Shown here: positions 18,515 to 27,598 of the stretch, in pieces
Numbering within the stretch: the first letter of the stretch is position 1
Layout: each line of letters begins with the position of its first letter
Origin: Permianibacter aggregans
GTDB taxonomy: Bacteria; Pseudomonadota; Gammaproteobacteria; Enterobacterales; Permianibacteraceae
Assembly (NCBI RefSeq): GCF_009756665.1
Contig: NZ_CP037953.1
Location: forward strand, 2,294,001 to 2,358,000
Reading direction: 5' to 3'
Length of the DNA: 64,000 bases
The notes under the pieces: model-generated
Seen by the model: only the letters and a program-made list of their open reading frames with translations
Told to the model about the DNA's origin: nothing
The model's database searches: none
Translations under genes and position numbers: made by a program

Positions 18515-19096
18515 ATGGGCAGTAAGAAGGCAATTCTTGGGGTGTTACTGATTACCCTTGCGGCTCAGGCGCAAGCGGCTGACTGGTATTTTGATTTGGC
18601 GTTTGCCCATGGTGGCGACAAATTGGCTGATGTCGAGCTGATTTATGACGACGGTGATCGGGAGAGGACCAAGATCAGTGCCGGTGGTGGCGTCAGTCTG
18701 GCCGCTGGTGGGGTGTTCAGTTTAAGTGAATCACTGCAACTGCAAACGACCATCGGTTACAAGGAAGATGGTGTGCATGCCGACAACGGCAGCGTTGCAT
18801 TCAAGCGCATGCCACTTGATGTGGCCTTGTTCTACAGCGGCGACAACTGGCGTTTTGGCGCCGGCGGCAGTTATGAAACGCATATCGCGTTGCAAGGCGT
18901 TTATGGACCGCGTTTCAATTTTGATGGCACACTCGGTGGCATCATCGAAATCGATTACAAATTTACCGACTTTGTCATGATGGGTTTGCGTTACACCCGC
19001 ATGCAGTATGAAGTTGATGTTGGCGGTTGGGATTACAATGAACGTTTCGAGATCAACGGCAACAATACCTCATTGCGCGTTGCATTTATGTTCTAA
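18515..19096 (+). CDS. outer-membrane beta-barrel protein of unknown function
   Basis: A 193-aa protein with a signal peptide (MGSKKAILGVLLITLAAQAQA) followed by regularly alternating amphipathic strands: SLQLQTTIGYKEDG, LDVALFYSGDNWRFGAGGSYET, FVMMGLRYTRMQYEV. The last strand, SLRVAFMF, ends in Phe, as for BAM substrates. It resembles small eight-stranded barrels but I recognise no named family. The start at 18515 is chosen for the signal peptide and a CTGGAG site upstream. A bidirectional terminator separates it from malic enzyme. Confidence 0.7.
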   Translation: MGSKKAILGVLLITLAAQAQAADWYFDLAFAHGGDKLADVELIYDDGDRERTKISAGGGVSLAAGGVFSLSESLQLQTTIGYKEDGVHADNGSVAFKRMPLDVALFYSGDNWRFGAGGSYETHIALQGVYGPRFNFDGTLGGIIEIDYKFTDFVMMGLRYTRMQYEVDVGGWDYNERFEINGNNTSLRVAFMF

Positions 19097-19110
19097 TCTT
19101 TGCTGAAATA

Positions 19111-19137
19111 AAAAAAGGCGCGTTACGCGCCTTTTTT
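19111..19137. terminator. bidirectional intrinsic terminator
   Basis: The stem GGCGCG/CGCGCC with a TTA loop is flanked by A6 and T6, between the barrel gene (plus) and malic enzyme (minus). Confidence 0.9.
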
Positions 19138-19150
19138 ACTGCTCCGAGAC

Positions 19151-20404
19151 TTACTTTTGTTTCGGGTAGTGCGCTGGATATGGCAATTGCGCGACACCGG
19201 TGCGTACCGCCGCAGCGGCAACCGCCGCCGGTACACGTTCGCGCAAGCGGTTATCCATCGGTTTCGGAATGATGTAATCCGGTCCGAAGGTAATTTCTTT
19301 CAGGTGCGGATAGGCTTTGTAGGTGTCTTGCTGCACTGGTTCACGGGCGATCTGGGCGATGGTTTCCACGGCAGCGATCAGCATTTCCTGATTGATGCGG
19401 CGGGCCCGGACATCGAGTGCACCACGGAAAATGTAGGGGAAGCCGAGCACGTTGTTGACCTGGTTCGGAAAATCCGAACGGCCGGTGGCCATGATGATGT
19501 CTTCACGTGCGGCTTTGGCGGTATCCGGATGAATTTCCGGATCCGGATTCGACAGCGCGAATACCAGCGGATTCGGCGCCATTTTTTTGATTTGATCCGC
19601 CGTGACCAAGTCCGGGCCGGAAACGCCAATGAACACATCGGCATCGGTCAGCGCGTCTTCCAGCGTGCGCTTGTCGGTGTTGTTGGCAAACATGAATTTG
19701 TAGGCGTTCAAATCGCGGCGCTGCGAATGCACCACACCTTGGCGGTCAACCATGTAGATATTGCTGCGGCGGGCCCCCATGCTGACCAACAGACGCATCG
19801 AGGCAATGCCCGCGGCACCAGCACCGAGACAAACAATTTTCACGTCTTCGATTTTCTTGTTCGACAGGTGCAGCGCGTTCAATAAGCCAGCAGCGATAAC
19901 GACGGCGGTGCCGTGTTGATCGTCATGGAACACTGGAATATCGAGACGTTCGATCAGCGCTTCTTCGATATCGAAACACTGCGGCGCTTTGATGTCTTCG
20001 AGATTGATGCCGCCAAAGGTCGGGGAAATCCGGACGACGGTTTCGATAAAGGTCTGCGGACTTTCGGCATTGACTTCGATATCAAACACATCGATATCGG
20101 CAAACTTTTTGAACAATACGGCTTTGCCTTCCATGACCGGTTTGCCGGCCAGTGCACCGACATCACCAAGGCCCAGCACCGCGGTGCCATCGGTGATCAC
20201 AGCGACCAGATTGCCTTTGGCGGTGTAACGGTAAGCGGCAGCCGGATCCTTGGCGATTTCCCGGACTGGCTCGGCGACACCCGGGGTGTAGGCCAAGGAC
20301 AGGTCGGAAACGTTTTCAGTCGGTTTGGTGATGGAAATCGCGAGTTTGCCCGGCATTGGCTGCTCATGGTAATCCAGCGCGGCCTGCCGTTTGTCCTTCT
20401 GCAT
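19151..20404 (-). CDS. NAD(P)-dependent malic enzyme, short form
   Basis: This 417-aa enzyme oxidatively decarboxylates malate to pyruvate. The conserved blocks are [14 protein letters not shown] with the catalytic Tyr, [43 protein letters not shown] with the catalytic Lys, and the metal site in [11 protein letters not shown]. The cofactor loop [13 protein letters not shown] follows. It resembles the malic-enzyme half of MaeB but lacks the C-terminal phosphotransacetylase-like domain, so it is the compact form common in many bacteria. NAD versus NADP preference is not decided. It is a single gene with its own 5' region. Confidence 0.93.
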   Translation of the reverse strand: MQKDKRQAALDYHEQPMPGKLAISITKPTENVSDLSLAYTPGVAEPVREIAKDPAAAYRYTAKGNLVAVITDGTAVLGLGDVGALAGKPVMEGKAVLFKKFADIDVFDIEVNAESPQTFIETVVRISPTFGGINLEDIKAPQCFDIEEALIERLDIPVFHDDQHGTAVVIAAGLLNALHLSNKKIEDVKIVCLGAGAAGIASMRLLVSMGARRSNIYMVDRQGVVHSQRRDLNAYKFMFANNTDKRTLEDALTDADVFIGVSGPDLVTADQIKKMAPNPLVFALSNPDPEIHPDTAKAAREDIIMATGRSDFPNQVNNVLGFPYIFRGALDVRARRINQEMLIAAVETIAQIAREPVQQDTYKAYPHLKEITFGPDYIIPKPMDNRLRERVPAAVAAAAVRTGVAQLPYPAHYPKQK

Positions 20405-20543
20405 GATTATCTAACCTATTGAATATAAAGAGATTGGGGGAGGGAATAACGCCGTCTAGTGTAGCCATTTTACGGGCCTTGCACAGTAATGGCCCAACCA
20501 GTTTTCAGCGATATGCGCAATCCGACTAAAGCCCAATGAGGGT

Positions 20544-21317
20544 TCAGGGTCGGTCGAAGCCCTGGCGATGACGGATATCGAGCGTTCCCCTGCCCTGCTT
20601 CCAGTTCAGCGGTCCGCGTACGGTAATGGTTTGCCCAAGCTTTGGCAGGTTCATACCAGCATAGGCGGCACTGCCGAGCCCACGCACTTTCACCCGCACC
20701 CGACCATCAAGTTCCAGGGTCAGGACTTCGCCGCGTTGATCGCGCTGGGTGATTTTGCCGCTCAGCAATTGATAGCCAGATTCGCTGTCCGGCACCGTTG
20801 CCGCTGGCCGGGTCTGAAAGCGTGGCAGAGACCAGATGCCGCTTTTGGTTTTTCGGGCCTGTTTTTCCTTTGCGAAATAGCAGCCGAGCAGCCCGTCATT
20901 GGGTGGGAAAATGTAGGTATAGGCGAGGCCATCCTTGACCAGTTCGGCGCCGACATCGATGCCATCGGCATTGATGACCTGTACCAGCGAGCGGCCAAAG
21001 CGGTCGTATTTGTCGCGGTCATGGCGCAGCATCACGGCGCTTTTTTTTGGCAGCAGCCATTGCAGGCGCTTTTTCGCGGTCAGGCCGAAGGCTTCGGAGT
21101 TTTCCTGGTTTTCCCAGTCGATCTCCGGAGCGCCGATGGCCAGCAGCCTGAGCTTGCGGCCATCGGTCAGGCGCAACGTGTCGCCGTCGGTGACCGAGGC
21201 GACCTGGGCCGACTCGACTGGCGACGGCAACAGACAGCCATCGGCCAGCGTGGCACCGCTCGGCAGGCAGAAAAAAAAGGCGCTGATTAGCGCCTTTTTT
21301 GGGGGAATCCGAAGCAT
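20544..21317 (-). CDS. exported thermonuclease-family (SNase-like) protein
   Basis: A 257-aa protein with a signal peptide (LISAFFFCLPSGATLA) and an SNase fold from about residue 38. The staphylococcal-nuclease residues are matched: Arg in LRLLAIGAPEID, Glu in APEID, Arg in DKYDRFGR. VTDGDTLRL gives the calcium-site Asp residues, and EKQARKTKSGIW closes the fold. A C-terminal OB-like extension (GKITQRDQRGEVLTLELDGRVRVKV) is present. The ATG overlaps the rpmE stop (TAATG). A perfect intrinsic terminator lies within codons 5-16, so expression probably depends on read-through or a promoter close to the start. Confidence 0.8.
   Translation of the reverse strand: MLRIPPKKALISAFFFCLPSGATLADGCLLPSPVESAQVASVTDGDTLRLTDGRKLRLLAIGAPEIDWENQENSEAFGLTAKKRLQWLLPKKSAVMLRHDRDKYDRFGRSLVQVINADGIDVGAELVKDGLAYTYIFPPNDGLLGCYFAKEKQARKTKSGIWSLPRFQTRPAATVPDSESGYQLLSGKITQRDQRGEVLTLELDGRVRVKVRGLGSAAYAGMNLPKLGQTITVRGPLNWKQGRGTLDIRHRQGFDRP
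21271..21300 (-). terminator. intrinsic terminator of rpmE inside the next gene's signal-peptide codons
   Basis: On the minus strand, GGCGCT-AATC-AGCGCC is followed by T8, with A6 before it, about 20 bp after the rpmE stop. The same bases encode the KKALISAFFF part of the thermonuclease signal peptide. The stem and U-tract are textbook. Confidence 0.88.
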
Positions 21318-21532
21318 TACTTGGTCGAACGAGCGGTACCGAAACGCTTGCGGAAACGATCAACACGACCGCCGCTGTCGATGACTTTGTGTTTGCCGGT
21401 GTAGAACGGGTGGCAGGCAGCGCAGACGTCGAGGTTCAGATCGCGACCGGCTGTGGAGCCGACTTTGATCACGTTGCCGCAGGAGCAGTTCGCGGTGATT
21501 TCCGCATACTTAGGATGAATACCGTCTTTCAT
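21317..21532 (-). CDS. rpmE: 50S ribosomal protein L31, zinc (C+) form
   Basis: A 71-aa ribosomal protein of the large subunit at the inter-subunit bridge. The four zinc-binding cysteines are present (CSCGN and [11 protein letters not shown]), marking the zinc-containing RpmE type rather than the zinc-free YkgM type induced on zinc starvation. The sequence starts [16 protein letters not shown] and ends in a basic tail. It has a strong promoter at 21634-21662 and a structured leader of about 95 nt, and it ends with the terminator overlapping the thermonuclease gene. Confidence 0.98.
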   Translation of the reverse strand: MKDGIHPKYAEITANCSCGNVIKVGSTAGRDLNLDVCAACHPFYTGKHKVIDSGGRVDRFRKRFGTARSTK

Positions 21533-21545
21533 GATACGTCTCTCC

Positions 21546-21614
21546 GCGTGCCGCCGCCTGTCACCACTTGCCTGGCTCCACCCTGTTTCGGAGCCGGGTG
21601 CAGGTACCGCACGC
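21546..21614 (-). promoter_or_regulatory. structured 5' leader of rpmE
   Basis: The leader has a closing inverted repeat, GCGTGC/GCACGC (21609-21614 with 21546-21551), and an inner stem GGCTCC/GGAGCC. It sits between the promoter and the ribosome site. L31 leader motifs that bind the protein for autoregulation are known in several bacterial groups, and this position fits one. The assignment is an inference from position and pairing. Confidence 0.45.
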
Positions 21615-21633
21615 CTTAAATAAAGGGACGCGG

Positions 21634-21662
21634 ATCATACCGATCCTGCCCCGACCCTGCAA
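21634..21662 (-). promoter_or_regulatory. sigma-70 promoter of rpmE
   Basis: On the minus strand, TTGCAG and TATGAT are separated by exactly 17 bp. This is the best promoter match in the window, about 105 bp upstream of the rpmE ATG. Confidence 0.75.
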
Positions 21663-21691
21663 TGCTTAAAAAATGATCAGCGGTTGCTGTT

Positions 21692-22270
21692 TCAGGCGCT
21701 GCTCAGCGCCGAGTTCAGCGCGGTTTGTACCTTGTCGGGTAAACGTGGCAGCGCCGCCAGGGCGGCTTGCCGGCCCTCTGCCGACATCTTGGCCCAGGTT
21801 TTCTGCACTATCGCCGGAATTTTCTCAGGCTCGGTCTTGGCCAGAAACGCGTCGAACTCGTGTTGCAGGAATACCAGGCAAGCGACGTCTTCGAGCGTTT
21901 GCGCTTCCGGGTCGGCCTTGAATCGCTCTTTGCGAATCAGCTGGCCGACTCGAGCGATAAGCGCCTGGTCGGCACCGAGTTCGGCAAGTACTTCACCGGC
22001 GCGACGGGCATGGTGTTCGGCGCAGGCTTTGCGCCAGGCGTGGTAGCCGGCGCGGTCAGCGTTGAATTGCTCGCGTGCAATCTGCCAGCGCTCCAGATGC
22101 TGAGCCCGCACCGCCAGCTGCAAGACCACCGATGCTGACGGGCAGAATGCCTGCAACTGGGCGCTCATCCGCTGGCCATACAGCAGCGCTCGCGGCTCAC
22201 CATTCTCAAGTACCGGATCGGCGCTATTCAGTTGGTCAAATCGGGCCAGCGCCTGTTGCAGCAATTCCAC
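21692..22270 (-). CDS. DUF4202 family protein
   Basis: A 192-aa all-alpha protein. The motif AVRAQHLERWQIAREQF, then GYHAWRKACAEHHARRAGEVL and RVGQLIRKERFKADPEAQTLEDVACLVFLQHEF, is characteristic of DUF4202. The His, Asp and Glu spacing (RAQHLERW, EHHA, EDVACLVFLQHE) resembles HD-domain metal-site arrangements, so phosphohydrolase-like chemistry is possible but not shown. The start codon is GTG (22270-22268). It follows the ctlX stop by 3 bp and is surely co-transcribed with it. Confidence 0.78.
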   Translation of the reverse strand: MELLQQALARFDQLNSADPVLENGEPRALLYGQRMSAQLQAFCPSASVVLQLAVRAQHLERWQIAREQFNADRAGYHAWRKACAEHHARRAGEVLAELGADQALIARVGQLIRKERFKADPEAQTLEDVACLVFLQHEFDAFLAKTEPEKIPAIVQKTWAKMSAEGRQAALAALPRLPDKVQTALNSALSSA

Positions 22271-22273
22271 GGC

Positions 22274-23203
22274 TTATCTCTTCGGCAAAAAGACTTCCGC
22301 CAGCATACAACGAGCGCTGCCGCCGCCCATATGCTCGATCGTGGTAACCGGCAAAGCCAGCAATTGGCCGTGACGGCTCAATACGGCTTTTTGCTCAGCA
22401 TTGAATGCGGCCAGCGCTGAGGCTGACATGGCAATCACCTGACCACCATCCCGGTTTTGCAATTGCAGGATATTGGCACAAAACGCCTGTTCGGCCTGCG
22501 CCAGGCTGACCTCGATCAGGTCGCGCTTGTCGGCGCGCAATGCTTGCAGCACCTCGGCGCGTTGTTCGGCAACAATCGCTTCGCTGCAAACCAGCGCGAA
22601 ATTCTCGCCAATGCTCATCATGACATTGGTGTGATAGAACGGCCGGCCGTGGCTGGAACAGGTTTCGAACACGATGGCCTGATAGCCGAGTGCCTGCGCA
22701 TGCTGTTGCACCAGCAAGGAATCGCAGCGCTCGGAGCGGGCGGCATAGACCTTGCGGTTGACGTGATCAAAAATCAGCGCGCCGGTGCCTTCCAACGCCT
22801 GGCCTGGTGCGTGCGCAACCGAGTGCATCTCGCCGACCCGATAACCGGCATGTTCCAGGGCTGCGCGCAAATCCTGCGGCCGCACTTCGGCTTGGCGGTT
22901 ACTGGTGCGCATCGGATACAGGTAGACGCGGCCATCGGGCCAGGTGCTGAACCAGTTATTGGGAAACACCGCGTCCGGCAAGGCCGGTAGCACCGGGTTC
23001 TTCGGCAGCAGCACGACATCGACACCGGCGCCGCGCAAGGCCGCGACGCTGGCGGCAAACTCGCTTGCCACCTCGCTGCGCCAGTCTTCGCCGGCCTGGG
23101 GCGGATGCTGGAACTCATTGTCGCGAGCCGTTTGCTCGTTGAAGCCAAAATCATCGGGCGGCACCATCAAAACAGCGTTGGCAGTCTGCGCTCGCTGGCT
23201 CAT
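22274..23203 (-). CDS. ctlX: citrulline-utilisation hydrolase / amidinotransferase-fold protein CtlX
   Basis: A 309-aa protein of the guanidino-group-modifying (pentein) fold. Motifs are VLMVPPDDFGFNEQTARDNEF, ALPDAVFPNNWFSTW with catalytic-type Asp, LEGTGALIFDHVNRKVYAARSER, FYHTNVMMSIGENFALVC with the catalytic His region, and MGGGSARCMLAEVF with the nucleophilic Cys. CtlX is associated with citrulline hydrolysis, and the family also covers related arginine-deiminase-like proteins. The ATG at 23203 is used because homology begins there. It overlaps nothing and leads into the DUF4202 gene 3 bp downstream. Confidence 0.85.
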   Translation of the reverse strand: MSQRAQTANAVLMVPPDDFGFNEQTARDNEFQHPPQAGEDWRSEVASEFAASVAALRGAGVDVVLLPKNPVLPALPDAVFPNNWFSTWPDGRVYLYPMRTSNRQAEVRPQDLRAALEHAGYRVGEMHSVAHAPGQALEGTGALIFDHVNRKVYAARSERCDSLLVQQHAQALGYQAIVFETCSSHGRPFYHTNVMMSIGENFALVCSEAIVAEQRAEVLQALRADKRDLIEVSLAQAEQAFCANILQLQNRDGGQVIAMSASALAAFNAEQKAVLSRHGQLLALPVTTIEHMGGGSARCMLAEVFLPKR

Positions 23204-23344
23204 GTTCGGACTCCAATCCGGGAAAATCGCCGGGCACTTTACTGGTGAAGCCGCCCTGTCGCCAAGCGCATTCGGCTTGCATTCCGCTACCATAACTGTA
23301 CATTTGTTCTAGACTTACGCCATCGCCGTCTGACGGACCCTTTC

Positions 23345-25402
23345 ATGTCGCCACGCCCCGGTTTGCTGTTCGCCGTGTTTGCCAGCGGCACCATCGTTGC
23401 TGCCGAACCGGAATCGGTCGACGAGTTATTCGCGCTCGACCTGGACGAACTGCGCCAGGTGAAAGTGGAAACCGCGGCGCGCCGGGCATTGACCGCGCAA
23501 GAATCACCGGGCTCGGTCACCGTGTTCACCCGCGAGGAAATTCGTCGCTTGGGCGCCAGCACGCTCGATGAGTTACTGAATCTGGTGCCCGGTATGCGCA
23601 CCTACACCTTTGTTGGCAGCGACAGTTCCGGCAAAGCCGTCGTCGAAAGTCGCGGCATTTACAACCCGAATGGTTACATGGTGCTGTTGCTGATCGATGG
23701 TCAGCGCATCAACTCGCAATACACCGGCAATTTCACCGGCGCCAATCGCTGGATTTCTCTGACGCCGTATCAGCGTGTCGAAGTGGTGCGCGGTCCCGGT
23801 TCGGCGCTGTACGGTGGCAACGCGATGTTGGCCGTAATTAATCTGGTCAGTCGAACGGAACGGGCGGAACAGGAAGCGTTCGTAGAAGTCGGCGGCTTTC
23901 AGCACAAGCGCGCCGGTGTGCAAACCGGCGACGGCAATTTACAACAATGGCATTGGCGTTTGTGGGCTGAGTGGCAGGACGACGAAGGCGACGACTACCC
24001 GAACGCGTTCGATCCACTGCGTATCCAGGACGGTACCAGCGACCCGCGTCGCGGTCGTGATCTGCAAGCCAGTGTCGGCAATGCTGAACTCGCATTGCAA
24101 TTGCGCCACCATTGGCGGCGCAGTGAAGAATTTTATTTGCTTGGTCGCCTGGCCAACCCCATCAATTTCAGCGAAACTGAACAGAACAATGCCCGCCTTT
24201 CCTGGCAAAAACCGATCGACAATCTGGAATGGAATGTTGCGCTGTCATGGTTGTCGGCCAGCTGGCAAGGTTTAACGCGTTTGGCGCCGAATGGTGTACC
24301 GCCATTTTTGTCCGGCGATTTAATCGCCGGGCCTTCATTGAAGCATCATGAGTATCAAATAAGCGCTGACTTGGTGCATTACCTCGGTGCCAATGATGTG
24401 TTGAATTATGGCGTCGCCTGGGAAATCGGCCAGATTCCGCGTTCGGCCAGTTACGCCAACTACGACACCCGACCACCGTTCACCTATTTTGGTGAAGTGC
24501 GCTTGCTCGATGACGATGCCCATCGCTTGGTCGATGATCAAGATCGCGAGCTATACAGCGTTTATGGCCAATGGGATCACGCTTTTGGTGCCGGTGTGCG
24601 TTCGGTGCTCGGTGCCCGGCTTGATCAATACGATCCGGGCGAATCGAAAGTATCGCCACGCGCAGCAATTATCTGGCAGCTCCCGAATGACCAGACGTTG
24701 AAGCTGCAGTACTCGGAATCGTTCATTCCGCCCTCACAAGCCGATCAATTCATTCGCCCGTCATTGGTATTGCAACCGCCCTACACGCTGAAAGCGATGT
24801 CCGGTACCAGCAACGAACTGAGTTGGTTACACAGCACCAGCGATGCCTCGCTGGGCATCACCGTTTATCACCAGCTGATCGAGGATTTGATTGGCCGCAT
24901 TCCGATCGGCGGTGGTATCAGCACGATCATCAACAGTGGTGATGTGGAATCGTCCGGTATTGAAATGGAAGCCTCGTGGCAGGTTGCTGAAGGATGGCTA
25001 CTGCGTTTGAATGCCAGTCATGTCTTTGATGTCGATACCAGTAACGCACCGGCCGATTTTGCCAATAGTCGTGACTATGCCGTTCGGGATTTGTTTGCGC
25101 TGATCAATCACTGGCAAATCAGCGATCGCTGGCAGTTGGATCTGCAAGGCGTCTACGGCAGTGAGATCCCGGCGCTCGACACCGGTGATTCCTATTTGCT
25201 GTACAACCTGCATAGCCGTTTTATGCTGAGCGCGCAGTGGGAGCTATTTGCCGGCATCAAAAACATCGGTGATGAACAAAGTTACTCGGCAGAACCAGGC
25301 GCAGGACTCGGTGTCGATGCCGATGGCAATATTGTTCGGGAATTGCCGCAGCGCGGCCGGCAGTGGGTGCTGGGTTTGCGTTATCAGTTTGGTGAACGTT
25401 AA
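23345..25402 (+). CDS. TonB-dependent outer-membrane receptor
   Basis: A 685-aa receptor with a short signal peptide (LLFAVFASGTIVAA), then a plug domain (SPGSVTVFTREEIRRLGASTLDELLNLVPGM, and RVEVVRGPGSALYGGNAMLAVINLVSR) and a 22-strand-type barrel to the C terminus. No clear TonB box or ligand motif separates siderophore, cobalamin and other substrates; the size is at the small end, as for BtuB/vitamin-type or colicin-type receptors. The start codon follows a GACCCTTTC leader with no strong ribosome site. It is divergent from ctlX. Confidence 0.88.
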   Translation: MSPRPGLLFAVFASGTIVAAEPESVDELFALDLDELRQVKVETAARRALTAQESPGSVTVFTREEIRRLGASTLDELLNLVPGMRTYTFVGSDSSGKAVVESRGIYNPNGYMVLLLIDGQRINSQYTGNFTGANRWISLTPYQRVEVVRGPGSALYGGNAMLAVINLVSRTERAEQEAFVEVGGFQHKRAGVQTGDGNLQQWHWRLWAEWQDDEGDDYPNAFDPLRIQDGTSDPRRGRDLQASVGNAELALQLRHHWRRSEEFYLLGRLANPINFSETEQNNARLSWQKPIDNLEWNVALSWLSASWQGLTRLAPNGVPPFLSGDLIAGPSLKHHEYQISADLVHYLGANDVLNYGVAWEIGQIPRSASYANYDTRPPFTYFGEVRLLDDDAHRLVDDQDRELYSVYGQWDHAFGAGVRSVLGARLDQYDPGESKVSPRAAIIWQLPNDQTLKLQYSESFIPPSQADQFIRPSLVLQPPYTLKAMSGTSNELSWLHSTSDASLGITVYHQLIEDLIGRIPIGGGISTIINSGDVESSGIEMEASWQVAEGWLLRLNASHVFDVDTSNAPADFANSRDYAVRDLFALINHWQISDRWQLDLQGVYGSEIPALDTGDSYLLYNLHSRFMLSAQWELFAGIKNIGDEQSYSAEPGAGLGVDADGNIVRELPQRGRQWVLGLRYQFGER

Positions 25403-25464
25403 ACGGCCTATACGCTAAAGCAAGCCGACACTTCCAATTATTCTGAGCGCACGGAAAACCGAGA

Positions 25465-25944
25465 TCAGGAAACTGCACTGGCCTCATTGGATGCGCTGAT
25501 CATTTTTGCCAGTGTGGCTTTATCCGGCAGCACGAAGCTTTTCTTTGCTTCGTCGGATTGCAGGGTCTTCAGGTGATAGTACTGGTTCAATAACTGATCG
25601 GCATGGTTGGCCAAATCCGGATTGCGTTGAATGAATTCGCGCCAGCTAGCGCAGCGTTGCACGCCTTGACGCGCAGACATAATCGCCAGAATCGCATAAG
25701 TGATCGTCGCGTGAAATTTTTCCGGAGCGCCCAAGGACTCAGCGTAGCGCTTCAGTGCCGCGGTGTAATGCCGCTGGGCCAGCAGCATCGGTTCACGCTG
25801 CAAAAACAAAAACGCCGCGCGCAGGTGGCCGGTATGATTGAACAGCGATTTATCCAGCTCAGCGCGCTCGAATTGGTCGAGAAAGTCACGATCGGAGAGG
25901 ATCTGGTGGCGCGATAGCGCATCGGTGGTCATCGTTGGCGGCAT
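25465..25944 (-). CDS. uncharacterised helical protein
   Basis: A predicted mostly alpha-helical protein of about 159 aa if it starts at the ATG at 25944 (155 aa if at 25932; the longer frame to 26019 lacks similarity character). A recognisable stretch is LFNHTGHLRAAFLFL followed by GAPEKFHATITYAILAIM, a His-rich pattern I have seen in proteins without named function. It is convergent with the TonB receptor and lies 96 bp downstream of the Ycf46-type ATPase on the same strand. No function is assigned. Confidence 0.6.
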   Translation of the reverse strand: MPPTMTTDALSRHQILSDRDFLDQFERAELDKSLFNHTGHLRAAFLFLQREPMLLAQRHYTAALKRYAESLGAPEKFHATITYAILAIMSARQGVQRCASWREFIQRNPDLANHADQLLNQYYHLKTLQSDEAKKSFVLPDKATLAKMISASNEASAVS

Positions 25945-26040
25945 CAGTGTTAAAAAAGGCGACAGATGATCGCATGCCGATGACGCTTGTGCCAAGTTGC
26001 AAAACGCGAATTGGTGCACGAGCCACGAAAAAAGCCTTGC

Positions 26041-27528
26041 TCAATCAGCAAACACCGTGCGCCGCTGTGCCCACTCGCGCAGCGTCGAGATCTGTTCGGC
26101 CATGACCACCGACAGTGGCTGTGTGCCTTGAATTGCATCCAGCAGCATTGATTGTTGCAGCGGCTGGCCATCAGCATGGGCGCGATACAGCGCCGAGACG
26201 ACTGCTTGTTCAATTTCGGCGCCAGAAAATCCAGCGCTGGCATCAGCTAGCGCAGTTAAATCAAACGCTTCAGCCGGGATTTCCCGCTTGCGCAAATGAA
26301 TGGCAAAAATGTCGCTGCGAATGCTGGTCTCAGGTAAGTCGACAAAAAAGATCTCATCGAAACGCCCTTTACGGATCAGCTCGGGTGGTAAGTCGTCGAT
26401 GGCATTGGCGGTCGCAACGACAAAAACGCCCACTTTTTTCTCGGCAAGCCAGGTCAGCAAATGGCCGAGTACGCGTCGGCTGGTGCCGCCGTCGTTGTCA
26501 TCAGAAGCCATGCCTTTTTCGATTTCATCGAACCACAATACTGCTGGTGCGACCGCTTCGGCAAGTTTCAACGCTTCACGCAAATTGCGTTCAGTTTCGC
26601 CATGATACTTGTTGTACAGCGCACCGATATCAATGCGCAGCAATGGCAAACCGAGCAAACCGGCCGTGGCTTTTGCCGCCAAGCTTTTACCACCACCTTG
26701 CACACCCACCAGCAACACCCCTTTCGGAGCTTCGAGTCCTGCTGGCGCCGCACCAGAGAAGAAACTACTGCGCTCGGTCAGCCAGCGTTTGAAAATACGT
26801 AGACCGCCGACTTCGGCAAATTTCGCCGTTTCGTACTCGAATGAGACGGCGCCTTGCATATCGAGCAAATCGAATTTGGCGCGATTGATTTCCGGCAATT
26901 CCGATTCGGTAATGGCGCCATCATCGTAAATGATATTGCGCACCAGCCGGCGCACATCATTTTGCGACAAGCCAGTCAGCAAACGTGTCAGTTTATCGAG
27001 CACGGCTTTGTCGCTGCGCACTTTCTGGTTATGGGTTTGGCTGTAGCGTTGTGCTTCCTCAATGATCAACGTCCGTACTTCCTCACTCGATGGCAGGCGC
27101 ATTTCAATTTTCGCGGCCAACCGTTTCAATTCCGCTGGCACATCAAAGGCATGGGAAACAAATACCAGTGTGCGCGGCACCCGTTCATGGCTCAGCACAA
27201 TTTCTTTCACCAGACGAATCAGCGCCGGCTCATCAAAGTACGGGTGAAAATCGAACAGCACGTAAATGCCGGGCGTTTTGCTGCTGCGAATATGTTCCAA
27301 CACTCGTCGTGGTTCAGTGGTGTCGCTGGTATCCATCGCTTGCAGCGACAAATCCTGGCGAGTCAGGCCGCTGACCACACTCCAGCTGTACAGCGCCTTC
27401 GGTTGGTTACGAATGGCCTGACGCAGCAAGCCGAGCGCCCGCTGTTCTTCGCGCGTTTCCAGCACGATCAGCGGCGATTCGCAGCGCAGTAACAGCGAAA
27501 TATCGTGCAAATCCTGGGCTTCGGTCAT
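26041..27528 (-). CDS. Ycf46-type AAA+ ATPase
   Basis: A 495-aa AAA+ protein. Residues 1-230 form an N-terminal domain ([27 protein letters not shown]) typical of the bacterial and plastid Ycf46 group. The AAA module follows, with Walker A GVQGGGKS near residue 272, Walker [12 protein letters not shown], sensor [30 protein letters not shown] with the arginine finger, and a C-terminal lid. The role of Ycf46 proteins is not settled; a link to carbon-uptake regulation was proposed in cyanobacteria. It follows the 180-aa unknown gene by about 70 bp in the gshB operon direction. Confidence 0.85.
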   Translation of the reverse strand: MTEAQDLHDISLLLRCESPLIVLETREEQRALGLLRQAIRNQPKALYSWSVVSGLTRQDLSLQAMDTSDTTEPRRVLEHIRSSKTPGIYVLFDFHPYFDEPALIRLVKEIVLSHERVPRTLVFVSHAFDVPAELKRLAAKIEMRLPSSEEVRTLIIEEAQRYSQTHNQKVRSDKAVLDKLTRLLTGLSQNDVRRLVRNIIYDDGAITESELPEINRAKFDLLDMQGAVSFEYETAKFAEVGGLRIFKRWLTERSSFFSGAAPAGLEAPKGVLLVGVQGGGKSLAAKATAGLLGLPLLRIDIGALYNKYHGETERNLREALKLAEAVAPAVLWFDEIEKGMASDDNDGGTSRRVLGHLLTWLAEKKVGVFVVATANAIDDLPPELIRKGRFDEIFFVDLPETSIRSDIFAIHLRKREIPAEAFDLTALADASAGFSGAEIEQAVVSALYRAHADGQPLQQSMLLDAIQGTQPLSVVMAEQISTLREWAQRRTVFAD

Positions 27529-27598
27529 GGTCTATCCGGCTTTCATTACGGCGAAAAGGCGGGCTATTGTGCCGAATTGTCGCGCGGCTTTCGAGTGC

